Positions 23,226 through 32,232 of a DNA stretch of 40,313 nt are shown here, one piece after another. The notes under the pieces are model-generated. The model made no database searches, was not told the origin of the DNA, and saw nothing but the letters and a program-made list of their open reading frames with translations. Numbering within the stretch: the stretch's first letter is position 1; every line of letters starts with the position of its first letter. The DNA is from Peptococcaceae bacterium UBA5356. GTDB taxonomy: Bacteria > Bacillota > Peptococcia > DRI-13 > DTU073. The stretch covers positions 439 through 40,751 of the forward strand of contig DHPU01000002.1 in the NCBI GenBank assembly GCA_002407935.1, read 5' to 3'. A program made the position numbers and the translations under genes.

Positions 23226-24497
23226 ATGTTGACTACAAGACCAAGAGGAACAAATGACATTTTACCGGGAGAAATTGATAAATGGCATTATCTGGAGAAA
23301 ATTTTGCGTAAGGTGGCCGAAGTGTATGGGTATCAGGAAATTCGTACACCAATCTTTGAGCATACGGAGCTTTTTCAACGCGGGGTGGGAGAAAGCACAG
23401 ATATCGTGGAAAAAGAGATGTATACTTTCCTGGATCGGGGAGAACGGTCTTTAACTCTGCGCCCTGAGGGGACCGCTTCTACTGTGCGGGCGTTTCTTGA
23501 ACATAAGCTTTATGCTGGTTCACTGCCAGCTAAATTTTATTATATAGGGCCGATGTTTCGCTATGATCGTCCTCAAGCTGGGCGGTACAGGCAATTTCAC
23601 CAGTTTGGGGTTGAGGCTTTTGGCTCGCCGGATCCTGGCCTAGATGCGGAAGTAATTGCGATGGCGATGGATATTTATGAACAGCTGGGGTTACGGAATT
23701 TAAACGTGGAATTAAATAGTGTAGGTTGTCCGAACTGCCGTCAGGCATACCGGGAAGCCTTACAAGAGCATTTAAGCGATAAATTGTCGGAGCTTTGTCC
23801 AACTTGCCGGGGCCGGTATAGTAAAAATCCTTTACGGATCTTTGATTGTAAGAGTTCTCAGTGTCGTCAGTTGGTTGCGGATGCCCCAACTATTGATCAG
23901 ATGTTGTGTGAGGAGTGCGCTGAGCATTTTTCGTTGGTGCAGGAATATTTACAAGAGTTGCAGGTACCTTATAGCTTGAATCCGAATTTGGTGCGCGGCT
24001 TGGATTATTATACGCAAACAGCCTTTGAGATTGTGGCTCAGGGAATTGGGGCGCAAAGCTCGATCGGGGGCGGAGGCAGGTATGATCATCTGGTGGAGGA
24101 ATGTGGTGGCCCTGCTCTACCGGGAATTGGTTATGCGATGGGGCTGGAACGAATTTTGCTTACGCTGGAAGAGCAAAAGGTAAGCTTGCCCATCCCAACT
24201 AAAGCGAGGGTTTTTCTTGCTGCCTTGGGTAAAGAGGCGCAAAAGACCGGGGGGCTATTGGCTCAAAAGCTGCGCAATGCCGGTTGGGTGGTAGAACGTG
24301 ATTATTTGGGGCGCAGTTTGAAAGCACAGTTAAAGGCAGCAGATCGGCTGCAGGCTCTTTATACCATTATTATTGGTGAAGAGGAAAGACAAAAGGGTGT
24401 AGTTATTTTACGGAAAATGCAAGAAAGTAAGCAGGAGATTTGTGCTTTGCAGGATGTAGTTCCCTCTTTAGTGAAAAAATTTAATGAACAGATTTAA
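23226..24497 (+). CDS. hisS: Histidyl-tRNA synthetase
   Basis: A 423-residue class II synthetase charging tRNA-His. Motifs seen: RPRGTNDILPGE at the N-terminus, motif 2 FYYIGPMFRYDRPQAGRYRQFHQFG, the histidine-binding LVRGLDYYTQTAFEIV, GGGGRYDHL, and motif 3 GIGYAMGLERI, then a C-terminal anticodon-binding domain. Four CxxC-type Cys pairs between about 165 and 235 look like a zinc-ribbon-type insertion, common in clostridial HisRS. AAGGAGG precedes the ATG. It is controlled by the T-box leader and co-transcribed with aspS 27 nt downstream. Confidence 0.97.
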   Translation: MLTTRPRGTNDILPGEIDKWHYLEKILRKVAEVYGYQEIRTPIFEHTELFQRGVGESTDIVEKEMYTFLDRGERSLTLRPEGTASTVRAFLEHKLYAGSLPAKFYYIGPMFRYDRPQAGRYRQFHQFGVEAFGSPDPGLDAEVIAMAMDIYEQLGLRNLNVELNSVGCPNCRQAYREALQEHLSDKLSELCPTCRGRYSKNPLRIFDCKSSQCRQLVADAPTIDQMLCEECAEHFSLVQEYLQELQVPYSLNPNLVRGLDYYTQTAFEIVAQGIGAQSSIGGGGRYDHLVEECGGPALPGIGYAMGLERILLTLEEQKVSLPIPTKARVFLAALGKEAQKTGGLLAQKLRNAGWVVERDYLGRSLKAQLKAADRLQALYTIIIGEEERQKGVVILRKMQESKQEICALQDVVPSLVKKFNEQI

Positions 24498-24524
24498 TGA
24501 GGAAAGAGACGGGAGGAAGTAGCA

Positions 24525-26303
24525 ATGAGTGAGTCATTAACCGGTTTAAAAAGAAGTCATTATTGCGGTACAGTAAAGAAAGACCTGGTTGGTCAGGAAG
24601 TAACGTTGATGGGTTGGGTTCATAGACGGAGAGATCATGGTGGCGTTATTTTTGTTGATTTAAGAGACAGAGAGGGTTTGGTACAGATTGTGTTTAATCC
24701 CGAAATAGGGGAGGAGCTTTTTCAGAAAGCGGAAGCCGTGAGAAATGAATATGTTCTTGCGGTGGTAGGGACGGTAGGACTACGGCCTGAGGGGACTATT
24801 AATCCTAACCTGACCACGGGTGAAATAGAAGTAGCAGCTAGCGAAGTACGCATTCTTAGTATAGCTAAAACTCCTCCTTTTTATATTGACGATGAGGTGG
24901 ATGTTGATGAGATGATTCGCTTGAAATATCGTTATCTAGACTTACGCCGTCCGATTATGCAGAAAGGATTAATGCTGCGTCATAAAGCGATTAAGGTAAT
25001 TCGGGATTATTTTTATGATAACGGATTTTTGGAAATTGAAACCCCGATGCTTACGAAGAGTACACCGGAAGGGGCGCGTGATTATTTAGTGCCTAGCCGT
25101 CTTCATGAGGGTGAGTTTTTTGCTTTGCCGCAATCTCCCCAGTTGTTTAAACAGCTTTTGATGGTAGCGGGAATGGATAAATATTTTCAGTTGGCGCGCT
25201 GTTTCCGTGATGAGGATCTGCGAGCTGATCGACAGCCGGAATTTACCCAGTTGGATGCCGAAATGTCTTTCGTGGAGCGGGAAGATATTTTAACGACGAT
25301 GGAAAAGATGATAGCGCAGCTTTTTAAGAAGTGTTTGGATGTTGATATTAAGACGCCGTTACCGCGTTTAAGCTATCAGGAAGCGATGGAGCGTTTTGGG
25401 GTTGATAAACCTGACCTACGATTTGGTTTGGAATTAGTGGATGTAGCCGAGGAAGTAAAGGATTGTCAGTTTAAAGTTTTTGCTCAGGTATTGGAGAAGG
25501 GCGGTCGGGTGAAAGGAATTAATGCCACAGGATGTGCCCATTATTCTCGTAAGGATCTTGATGATCTGACCAAACTAGTAGGTATTTATGGAGCAAAAGG
25601 ATTGGCCTATTTTATTCTAACCGAGGAAGGGCTCAAGTCTCCTATTGCGAAGTTCTTTACTCAAGAACAACTTGAGCGGATCGTGACCAGGATGGAAGGG
25701 AAACCTGGGGATTTGTTGCTTTTTGTAGCGGATGAAGCTGCGGTTGCAGCTGCTGCTTTGGGTCATCTCCGGTTGGAACTGGGCAAAAGGCTGAATTTAA
25801 TTAATGAGGAGGAATTCAATTTTTTGTGGGTAGTGGATTTCCCCTTATTGGAATATGATGAAGAAGAGAAACGTTGGGTGGCGATGCATCATCCCTTTAC
25901 TTCACCAGTGGAAGAGGATATGCCATTTATGGAAACAGAGCCTGGTAGAATAAGAGCGAAGGCTTATGACATGATTCTGAACGGGGTGGAAATAGGGGGA
26001 GGAAGCATCAGAATTCACCGTAGAGATATTCAGGAATTAATGTTTAAGCGGTTAGGTATCTCGCTAGAAGATGCGCAAGAAAAATTTGGGTTCTTGCTTG
26101 ATGCTTTTGAATACGGAGTTCCACCTCATGGGGGGATTGCTTTTGGGATAGATCGTCTGCTTATGTTGATGGCGGGAAGAAATAGCATTAGAGATGTAAT
26201 TGCTTTTCCTAAAACACAGAGCGCCATGGATGTGCTGACTCAGGCACCTTCCTCAGTAGCCTCTCGCCAATTAAAAGAACTACACATAAAAATAAAAAAT
26301 TAA
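24525..26303 (+). CDS. aspS: Aspartyl-tRNA synthetase (bacterial type)
   Basis: A 592-residue class IIb synthetase. An N-terminal OB anticodon-binding domain contains MGWVHRRRDHGGVIFVDLRDREGLVQ. The catalytic core has motif 2 (LARCFRDEDLRADRQPEFTQ) and motif 3 (GGIAFGIDRLLMLM). The bacterial GAD insertion lies between them (about 290-410). Whether it is discriminating or also acylates tRNA-Asn depends on residues I cannot judge, and no gatCAB is in the window. It starts 27 nt after hisS with GGGAGG. The Asp-type T-box upstream means the operon answers to charging by this enzyme. Confidence 0.97.
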   Translation: MSESLTGLKRSHYCGTVKKDLVGQEVTLMGWVHRRRDHGGVIFVDLRDREGLVQIVFNPEIGEELFQKAEAVRNEYVLAVVGTVGLRPEGTINPNLTTGEIEVAASEVRILSIAKTPPFYIDDEVDVDEMIRLKYRYLDLRRPIMQKGLMLRHKAIKVIRDYFYDNGFLEIETPMLTKSTPEGARDYLVPSRLHEGEFFALPQSPQLFKQLLMVAGMDKYFQLARCFRDEDLRADRQPEFTQLDAEMSFVEREDILTTMEKMIAQLFKKCLDVDIKTPLPRLSYQEAMERFGVDKPDLRFGLELVDVAEEVKDCQFKVFAQVLEKGGRVKGINATGCAHYSRKDLDDLTKLVGIYGAKGLAYFILTEEGLKSPIAKFFTQEQLERIVTRMEGKPGDLLLFVADEAAVAAAALGHLRLELGKRLNLINEEEFNFLWVVDFPLLEYDEEEKRWVAMHHPFTSPVEEDMPFMETEPGRIRAKAYDMILNGVEIGGGSIRIHRRDIQELMFKRLGISLEDAQEKFGFLLDAFEYGVPPHGGIAFGIDRLLMLMAGRNSIRDVIAFPKTQSAMDVLTQAPSSVASRQLKELHIKIKN

Positions 26304-26336
26304 TAAAGAAAAGAGGAATTAGACTTATTATTTAGC

Positions 26337-26365
26337 TTGAAATTAAGCAGAAGTTATGTTAATAT
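26337..26365 (+). promoter_or_regulatory. Candidate promoter for the 6S RNA
   Basis: TTGAAA (26337-26342), a 17-nt spacer and TAATAT (26360-26365); each box is only a partial match. A start near 26373 would leave about 20 nt before the RNA's closing stem. Confidence 0.4.
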
Positions 26366-26393
26366 AAAGTCACAAGATAAAACTGTTAAATAG

Positions 26394-26573
26394 ACCCTAC
26401 AATGTCCGTGCAAAAGAGCCGATTAGTTTTGAGCCAACACTACTATCTAGGGAGCTTGGACTCTGGCTGTGGCTTGCAGGCCCGCTTTGACGGGACACAA
26501 AAAGCAATCAGGAGGGCACCCACCTGCCATACGCAGGTTCAAAACAACGGCACCACGGCATAGTGGGGTTTTT
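26394..26573 (+). ncRNA. ssrS: 6S RNA (bsrA-like)
   Basis: A structured, non-coding 180-nt block in the aspS-to-GGDEF gap. A long closing stem joins 26394-26410 with 26554-26569 (CCGTG/CACGG, ATG/CAT, then ACCC with GGGT, with one bulge and one mismatch). It is followed by a T run (26569-26573). Internal hairpins include CCCG/CGGG (26481-26494) and ACCTGC/GCAGGT (26522-26538), leaving a large purine-rich central region as expected for a 6S bubble. In B. subtilis bsrA (6S-1) also lies between aspS and the tcdA homologue, the same order as here. 6S RNA binds the housekeeping RNA polymerase holoenzyme. Exact ends are uncertain. A 73-codon ORF across it is spurious. Confidence 0.75.
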
Positions 26574-26588
26574 AGCACTCAAAGAAAG

Positions 26589-26637
26589 AATTGCTTCCCT
26601 TTGTTTGGCTTTTTAGCCGCTAGGAAGCAATTTTTTT
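26589..26637 (+). terminator. Intrinsic terminator after the 6S RNA
   Basis: AATTGCTTCC (26589-26598) pairs with GGAAGCAATT (26623-26632). An inner GGCT/AGCC hairpin occupies the loop, and T residues run from 26631 to 26637. From 26638 to 26750 only the leader of the next gene is seen. Confidence 0.85.
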
Positions 26638-26750
26638 CACAAATTAAAAATTTCAAGAAGGACTTTACATATCTATGTAGAATATTCTAAACATTAGGTT
26701 ATTTGTAGATTTAGTTTCTTACCAAATTATGAGGCTTCGGAGGGTGTGAA

Positions 26751-28457
26751 ATGGACTTATTACCTAAAACAAAAGAAAAGAAGAATAAGATAATATTTCC
26801 TCGTAAAAATGATTTGGCAAAATACCGAAGCTATTATCAGGTATTTTTGGCAGTAAGTATTGCTTTGTTGTGTGTGTTGATGTTTTTCTATTACAGTTTT
26901 GCTTTGCAGTCACATATTATTTATAGCAGCTTTTACTATCTTCCGATCATTCTCATTGGATTTTGGTATGGAAAAATAATGGGAATGGGCATAGCCTTTC
27001 TTTTAGGTTCCATGTTGATAATCAATGATTTAATTATTGGTTATCAAAAATTGCCGGAGGATTTGTTCGTAGTTTTAAGCTTTTTGTTAATTAGTTATGT
27101 AATTGGGATCTTAAAAGAAAAAGGAGTCAATTCGGAAAAGGTGATTGAGCATCAGGCTTATCATGATTCGCTAACCGGTCTGCCCAATAGATTAATGTTT
27201 GAAGAATATTTGCAAGAACAATTGGAAATATGTGAGAGAAATAAAAAAATAGCACCTATTTTTCTTATTGATTTAGATCGATTCAAATATATTAATGATA
27301 TTTTAGGTCATATAGCTGGTGATAACCTGCTAATTCAGGTAAGCAAAAGATTAAAAAATACGTTGCCTGATAATTCGATTATTGCTCGTTCCGGTGGGGA
27401 TGAGTTTTTAATTGTGGTTCCGAAGGTAGCGGAAGAAAGAGAAATTGTAGAACTTGCTACCCGAATTATAAAGAGCTTTAAAAAAAGGTTTATTGTATAT
27501 GAACGTGAAGTATATATTACGGTAAGTATTGGTATCAGCATTTTCCCTTATCATGGTAATGATACAAAAAATTTAATTTCTAATGCGGATATTGCCATGT
27601 ATAAGGCGAAAGAAGTTGGTAAGAATACATATAATTTCTTTAGTAAAGAGATGAATCAGGATATTTCTGATCGCTTACATATCGCTAATAATTTAAGGCA
27701 AATTGTCGAAGAAAAAAAATTCGGTTCTTTTGTTTTGCATTATCAGCCTCAGGTAGAGGCTGATAATGCAAAAATTAATGGGGTAGAGGCCTTGATACGT
27801 TGGAATCACCCTGAACAAGGGTTGATTTACCCCGGCAAGTTCATTCAGGTAGCAGAGGAGACCGGCTTAATTGTGCCGATTGGTAAATGGGTGTTACGGA
27901 CGGCTTGTTCTCAGGCTAAAAAATGGCAGGATAATTCTTATCCCGGCTTGCGTTTATCAGTAAACATTTCGGAACAGCAGTTACGAGACAAAAATTTCTT
28001 TACTGATGTCGTCAATATCTTGGAAGAAACGGAGTTTGATCCTCTCTTTTTGGAACTGGAAATAACGGAATCAATTGCGATGAATAACTCCGAACGTAAT
28101 ATTAGAATTTTGGATGAATTGCGTAGCCTTGGGGTTAAAATTGCGTTGGATGATTTTGGATCAGGCTATTCATCGCTTAATTATCTGGGGACATTACCGA
28201 TTAATATTCTTAAGGTGGATTATGATTTAGTAAGAGAAATACCCTTTAATTTAAAAAACTCTGCTATTGCGACTTCCATTATTTCTTTGGCGGCCTGTTT
28301 AAACTATGATGTGGTAGCAGAAGGGGTAGAAACTGAGGCTCAACTTGATTTCTTCAAACAGCAAAAATGCAAATATATTCAGGGGTATCTTTTTAGTAGG
28401 CCGCTTCCTCCTAATGAATTGGAGTTATTGTTAGATAACGGGATACAAATGCATTAA
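26751..28457 (+). CDS. Membrane-bound diguanylate cyclase/phosphodiesterase (GGDEF-EAL)
   Basis: A 568-residue c-di-GMP turnover protein. The N-terminus has several membrane helices (about 30-122) with no recognised sensor domain. The GGDEF domain (about 135-298) starts with AYHDSLTGLPNRL and has intact GGDEF (215-219); no RxxD inhibitory site is visible before it. The EAL domain (about 310-568) keeps EAL (346-348), SVNIS, LEITES, DDFGSGYSSL, LKVD and AEGVETEAQ, so it should be an active phosphodiesterase. Either direction of net activity is possible. GGAGGGTG precedes the ATG. It sits between the 6S RNA and tcdA, which are neighbours in B. subtilis, and contains a striking palindrome at codons 328-341. 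Confidence 0.93.
   Translation: MDLLPKTKEKKNKIIFPRKNDLAKYRSYYQVFLAVSIALLCVLMFFYYSFALQSHIIYSSFYYLPIILIGFWYGKIMGMGIAFLLGSMLIINDLIIGYQKLPEDLFVVLSFLLISYVIGILKEKGVNSEKVIEHQAYHDSLTGLPNRLMFEEYLQEQLEICERNKKIAPIFLIDLDRFKYINDILGHIAGDNLLIQVSKRLKNTLPDNSIIARSGGDEFLIVVPKVAEEREIVELATRIIKSFKKRFIVYEREVYITVSIGISIFPYHGNDTKNLISNADIAMYKAKEVGKNTYNFFSKEMNQDISDRLHIANNLRQIVEEKKFGSFVLHYQPQVEADNAKINGVEALIRWNHPEQGLIYPGKFIQVAEETGLIVPIGKWVLRTACSQAKKWQDNSYPGLRLSVNISEQQLRDKNFFTDVVNILEETEFDPLFLELEITESIAMNNSERNIRILDELRSLGVKIALDDFGSGYSSLNYLGTLPINILKVDYDLVREIPFNLKNSAIATSIISLAACLNYDVVAEGVETEAQLDFFKQQKCKYIQGYLFSRPLPPNELELLLDNGIQMH
27733..27773. repeat. Perfect 18-bp palindrome inside the EAL coding sequence
   Basis: TTTTGCATTATCAGCCTC (27733-27750), spacer AGGTA, then its exact reverse complement (27756-27773). 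It encodes residues 328-341 at the start of the EAL domain without breaking the frame. As mRNA it would form a very stable hairpin. Confidence 0.95.
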
Positions 28458-28492
28458 ATTACCAAAGTACAAGCTAGGGATGGGGGATTATT

Positions 28493-29230
28493 TTGGAGCA
28501 GTTTTCACGAACGAAAATGTTACTGGGAGAAACAGGTCTAAAAATTTTAGCTCAGAGCAAAGTGCTTATTTTTGGGGTAGGCGGGGTAGGTTCTTATACG
28601 GTAGAGGCTTTAGCTAGAGCAGGGGTAGGTCAATTAGTGCTGGTAGATTTTGATACAGTAGATGTCACAAATATCAATCGGCAGCTTCCTGCTTTATTTT
28701 CCACAGTTGGAAGCTATAAGGTTGATGTATTGAAAACGCGGATTGCCGATATTAATCGAGAAGCTCAGGTAACTGTTTATAAAGAAAAGGTTGTACCCGA
28801 AAACGTAAGGATTTTCTTTCAGGAAAATCCTTCTTATGTTGTTGATGCAATTGATCTGGTCAAAGGAAAGGTGGCCATTATTGAAACGGTGATAGCTTTA
28901 GGAATTCCGTTTATTTCGGCACTGGGAGCGGGTAATCGCTTGGATCCCACCAAATTAAAGCTGGGTGATCTTAGCGAAACTTCCGGTTGTCCGTTGGCGA
29001 GGATGATACGGAAGGAACTTCGCAAAAAAGGAATAGTACAAGGAGTAAAGGTAGTTTATTCCACAGAACAACCTGTGAAAAAAATCAAAGAGAATACGGA
29101 TAATTCTACGTTAAGAGTACCCGGCAGTATTTCTTTTGTGCCTTCGGTTGCCGGAATTTTCTTGGCAGCACAGGTGGTAAGGGATTTATTGAGATTAAAT
29201 CTTGACGGATTAGGAAAAGATAGCATATAA
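28493..29230 (+). CDS. tcdA: tRNA threonylcarbamoyladenosine dehydratase (TcdA/YrvM)
   Basis: A 245-residue E1/ThiF-like ATP-binding enzyme that dehydrates t6A-37 to cyclic ct6A in tRNAs reading ANN codons. It has the Rossmann motif GVGGVGS (28-34), VDFDTVDVTNINRQ, the VDAIDLVKGK segment and the SGCPLARMIRKELRK stretch, where a catalytic Cys lies in TcdA-type enzymes. The TTG start follows a GGGGGA site. No E2- or ThiS-like partner is nearby, favouring TcdA over ThiF or MoeB. The order aspS-6S-(inserted GGDEF-EAL)-tcdA parallels Bacillus. Confidence 0.92.
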   Translation: MEQFSRTKMLLGETGLKILAQSKVLIFGVGGVGSYTVEALARAGVGQLVLVDFDTVDVTNINRQLPALFSTVGSYKVDVLKTRIADINREAQVTVYKEKVVPENVRIFFQENPSYVVDAIDLVKGKVAIIETVIALGIPFISALGAGNRLDPTKLKLGDLSETSGCPLARMIRKELRKKGIVQGVKVVYSTEQPVKKIKENTDNSTLRVPGSISFVPSVAGIFLAAQVVRDLLRLNLDGLGKDSI

Positions 29231-29306
29231 TTACTATGATTTTAAAGAAAAAATAGAGGATTTGATGAGTGTTATTAGTAATTTTATTAGATAGGGGGAA
29301 TTTTTA

Positions 29307-29630
29307 ATGGCAAATGTTATTCATCTTTCCGACAGTACCTTTAAAAGTGAAGTTTTAGAAGCTCAAGAACCGGTGTTAGTGGATTTTTGGGCTCCTTGGT
29401 GCGGACCTTGTAAAATGATAGGTCCCGTTATTGAAGAAATAAGTGCCGAATATGAGGGTAAAGCGAAAATTTGTAAATTAAATGTGGATGAAAGTAAGAC
29501 CATAGCTGATGATTACGGGGTAATGAGTATCCCGACGACGATAATTTTCAAGGCCGGTCGGGAGGTTAATCGTTTAGTGGGCATTGTACCTAAAACAAGT
29601 ATTACTAACGTATTAGAAGAAAACTTGTAG
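29307..29630 (+). CDS. trxA: Thioredoxin
   Basis: A 107-residue classical thioredoxin with the redox motif WCGPC (31-35), the preceding VLVDFWAP strand, and the cis-proline segment MSIPTTIIF. It reduces protein disulfides using thioredoxin reductase, which is not in this window. A GGGGG site lies upstream. A short terminator follows. No signal peptide is present, so it is cytosolic. Confidence 0.96.
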   Translation: MANVIHLSDSTFKSEVLEAQEPVLVDFWAPWCGPCKMIGPVIEEISAEYEGKAKICKLNVDESKTIADDYGVMSIPTTIIFKAGREVNRLVGIVPKTSITNVLEENL

Positions 29631-29648
29631 TTTGCGAAGAAAAAAGGG

Positions 29649-29675
29649 GCTGTTGACGGAATGGTTAACAGCTTT
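29649..29675 (+). terminator. Terminator-like hairpin after trxA
   Basis: GCTGTTGAC (29649-29657) pairs with GTTAACAGC (29664-29672), with one G-T pair and a 6-nt loop, followed by TTT and an AT-rich stretch. It covers the longer possible rarA start at 29661, arguing against that start. Confidence 0.65.
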
Positions 29676-29732
29676 GTTATATTCTTATTCCGAATATATT
29701 TCGAAGCAAGGGCGAGAAAGAGTGATGAAGTG

Positions 29733-31082
29733 ATGACAGGAGATCTTTTTTCGACAACTCAAACAGCAACTCAAGCAGTAGCTCAGCAGGGAAGGATGCC
29801 TTTGGCAGCACGGCTGCGCCCCGAAAATTTAGCTGGAGTTGTTGGGCAAAAACAGCTAATTGGACCGGGAAAATTATTAAGAAGAGCCATTGAAGCCGAT
29901 CAATTGGGGTCGTTAATTTTTTGTGGACCACCCGGTACGGGAAAGACCTCTTTAGCTTATGTGATTGCCCAAACGACGAAAGCACATTTTACAAAAATGA
30001 ATGCAGTGACCTCCGGAGTTAGTGATTTGCGGAAGGTGATTCAGGAAGCAGAAGAGCGGTGGAAGTATTATCAGCAAGGCACGATCCTTTTTATTGATGA
30101 AATTCATCGGTTTAATAAAGCTCAACAGGATGCGCTCCTTCCGGCGGTAGAAGAGGGCAAATTAGTTTTAATCGGAGCAACAACGGAGAATCCTTATTTC
30201 AGTGTTAATGCTGCACTGCTCTCCCGTTCACGGGTTTTTAAACTGGAGCCTTTGGAGAAAGAAGATCTTCTGGAGTTGCTACACCGAGCGCTGAAAGATA
30301 AGGAAAGAGGATTAGGAAATTATCGTTGTAAGATTGCGCAGGAGGCTTTAGAGCATTTTGCGGAGACAGCCAGAGGTGATGCGCGCTTAGCCTTAAATGG
30401 GTTGGAGTTGGCTGTTTTATCAACGATGCCGAATGCCGAGGGAATCAGGATAATTGATTTGGCGGTGGCAGAGGAGTCGATCCAAGAAAGGGCTATTGTC
30501 TATGATAAAATGGGTGATCAGCATTATGATGTGATCTCGGCTTTTATCAAGAGTATGCGTGGTTCCGATCCTGATGCGGTATTACATTATTTGGCTAGGA
30601 TGCTCGCAGCTGGAGAGGATCCCCGTTTTATTGCGCGGAGGATAGTTATTCATGCTGCCGAGGACGTGGGATTAGCCGATCCAATGGCTTTAGTGGTGGC
30701 TCAGGCGGCAGCGCGAGGCTTAGAGATGGTTGGTTTACCTGAGGGAAGGTTGCTTTTGGCTGAGGCAGCACTTTATATTGCGTGTGCACCGAAAAGTAAC
30801 TCTGTTCTGGCTATTGAGCGGGCTTTAGAAGATGTGCAAAAAGGGAAATATGGGGCTGTCCCGCTTCATTTACGGGATGCCGGTTATCCGGGGGCGGAAA
30901 AGCTGGGTCATGGAAAAGGTTATCAGTATCCTCATGATTATGCCGGCCATTATGTTCGGCAAGAGTATTTACCGGCAGAGCTGCAAGGGACAAAATATTA
31001 CCAAGCATCCGGGATGGGTAAGGATACAGGAGTACGATGCGGCGAAAAATCCGGCGTAAAAACGGATGTGAAAGGATATTAA
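29733..31082 (+). CDS. rarA: Replication-associated recombination protein RarA (MgsA) AAA+ ATPase
   Basis: About 449 residues. Clamp-loader-like ATPase acting at stalled forks. Walker A GPPGTGKT (65-72), Walker B LFIDEIHRFNKAQQD, sensor GATTENP, and the family C-terminal domain (SAFIKSMRGSDPDAVLHYLARML, CAPKSNSVLAIERAL, AGYPGAEKLGHGKGYQYPHDY). The family usually begins near DLFS and PLAARxRP; ATG at 29733 gives MTGDLFS, so it is chosen over an ATG at 29661 lying in the upstream hairpin. The ribosome-binding site is weak. The last 25 residues are low in conservation. mnmA follows 34 nt on. Confidence 0.94.
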   Translation: MTGDLFSTTQTATQAVAQQGRMPLAARLRPENLAGVVGQKQLIGPGKLLRRAIEADQLGSLIFCGPPGTGKTSLAYVIAQTTKAHFTKMNAVTSGVSDLRKVIQEAEERWKYYQQGTILFIDEIHRFNKAQQDALLPAVEEGKLVLIGATTENPYFSVNAALLSRSRVFKLEPLEKEDLLELLHRALKDKERGLGNYRCKIAQEALEHFAETARGDARLALNGLELAVLSTMPNAEGIRIIDLAVAEESIQERAIVYDKMGDQHYDVISAFIKSMRGSDPDAVLHYLARMLAAGEDPRFIARRIVIHAAEDVGLADPMALVVAQAAARGLEMVGLPEGRLLLAEAALYIACAPKSNSVLAIERALEDVQKGKYGAVPLHLRDAGYPGAEKLGHGKGYQYPHDYAGHYVRQEYLPAELQGTKYYQASGMGKDTGVRCGEKSGVKTDVKGY

Positions 31083-31116
31083 TTGGTTAAGTGGTGGAAA
31101 GGTTGCGGAGAAAGTA

Positions 31117-32217
31117 ATGAAGAGTAAAAGAAAAAGAGTAGTAGTAGCCATGAGCGGCGGAGTAGACAGTTCTGTTGCCGCCGCTCTGCTCATGGAAGAA
31201 GGCTATGAAGTGATCGGCATGACGATGGAGATTTGGCCTCAGCCTAAAGAACGGATGCCCGGAGGATGCTGTTCGGCGGAGACGATTCAGGATGCCCGTC
31301 AGGTAGGGGAAAGGTTAGGAATTCCTTTTTATGTAGTTAATTTTCGTGATCTTTTTGCGAAAAAAGTGATTGCTTATTTTACGACGGAATATCTGCGGGG
31401 AAGAACCCCTAATCCTTGTATTGCCTGCAATCGTCACCTTAAATTTGCGGCATTGTTGGAAAAAGCGGTGGCCTTGGAGGCTGATTATCTGGCAACGGGA
31501 CATTATGCACGGGTGCGTTATTGTGTGGAGCGGGAGCGGTATTTACTCTATAAGGGCGAAGACGACCGCAAGGATCAGTCTTATGTTCTGTATAATTTGA
31601 CACAAGAGCAGTTAGCCCGGATAATTTTTCCCTTGGCGCAGTATACGAAGGCTCAGATCAGGGAAAAGGCAGTGCAATTAGGGCTAAAAGTAGCGCATAA
31701 GCCGGAGAGTCAGGAAATCTGCTTTATACCGGATAATAATTATAAAAGATTTTTAGCGGAACGGGTGGGTTCGGCGAATTTTACCCAAGGAAACTTTGTC
31801 AATCTGCAAGGGGAGATTATCGGTCGGCATCAAGGATTGCCTTTTTATACGGTAGGTCAAAGAAAGGGATTGGGGCTGGCTTTAGGTTATCCCGCTTATG
31901 TAGTAGCCCTTGACCCTGAACATAATACGGTAACTATCGGCAGGGAAGATGAAGTTTTCCAGCAGGGGCTTTACGCTAATGAGAATAATTATATTGCTGT
32001 GGCGAAATTGACCGAGCCCATGGAAGTACAGGCCAAAATCAGATACAGTGCTAAGCCGGCCGCCGCAGTGATTTCACCCGCAGGCGATGGACGGGTCAAG
32101 ATTTTGTTTGGCACTCCCCAGCGAGCAATTACACCGGGGCAAGCGGTGGTGTATTACCAGGGAGAGCTGGTCGTAGGCGGCGGCACGATTGATGAAGTAA
32201 TTAATATTGCTTTATAG
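31117..32217 (+). CDS. mnmA: tRNA-specific 2-thiouridylase MnmA
   Basis: A 366-residue enzyme that thiolates U34 of tRNA-Lys, -Glu and -Gln. The PP-loop SGGVDSS (13-19) activates the base with ATP. The catalytic Cys residues are C101 in NPCIACNRHLKF and C202 in SQEICFIPD. YKGEDDRKDQSYVLYNL and the C-terminal QRKGLGLALGYPAYVVALDP barrel are also typical. The cysteine desulfurase gene that often precedes mnmA is absent here, so sulfur must come from elsewhere. The ribosome-binding site (GGAG) is modest. Confidence 0.96.
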   Translation: MKSKRKRVVVAMSGGVDSSVAAALLMEEGYEVIGMTMEIWPQPKERMPGGCCSAETIQDARQVGERLGIPFYVVNFRDLFAKKVIAYFTTEYLRGRTPNPCIACNRHLKFAALLEKAVALEADYLATGHYARVRYCVERERYLLYKGEDDRKDQSYVLYNLTQEQLARIIFPLAQYTKAQIREKAVQLGLKVAHKPESQEICFIPDNNYKRFLAERVGSANFTQGNFVNLQGEIIGRHQGLPFYTVGQRKGLGLALGYPAYVVALDPEHNTVTIGREDEVFQQGLYANENNYIAVAKLTEPMEVQAKIRYSAKPAAAVISPAGDGRVKILFGTPQRAITPGQAVVYYQGELVVGGGTIDEVINIAL

Positions 32218-32232
32218 TACAATCTGAGATTA

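Noticed and set aside
26469..26690. 73-codon ORF after aspS
   Set aside because: It runs through the structured 6S RNA and the following terminator and has no ribosome-binding site.
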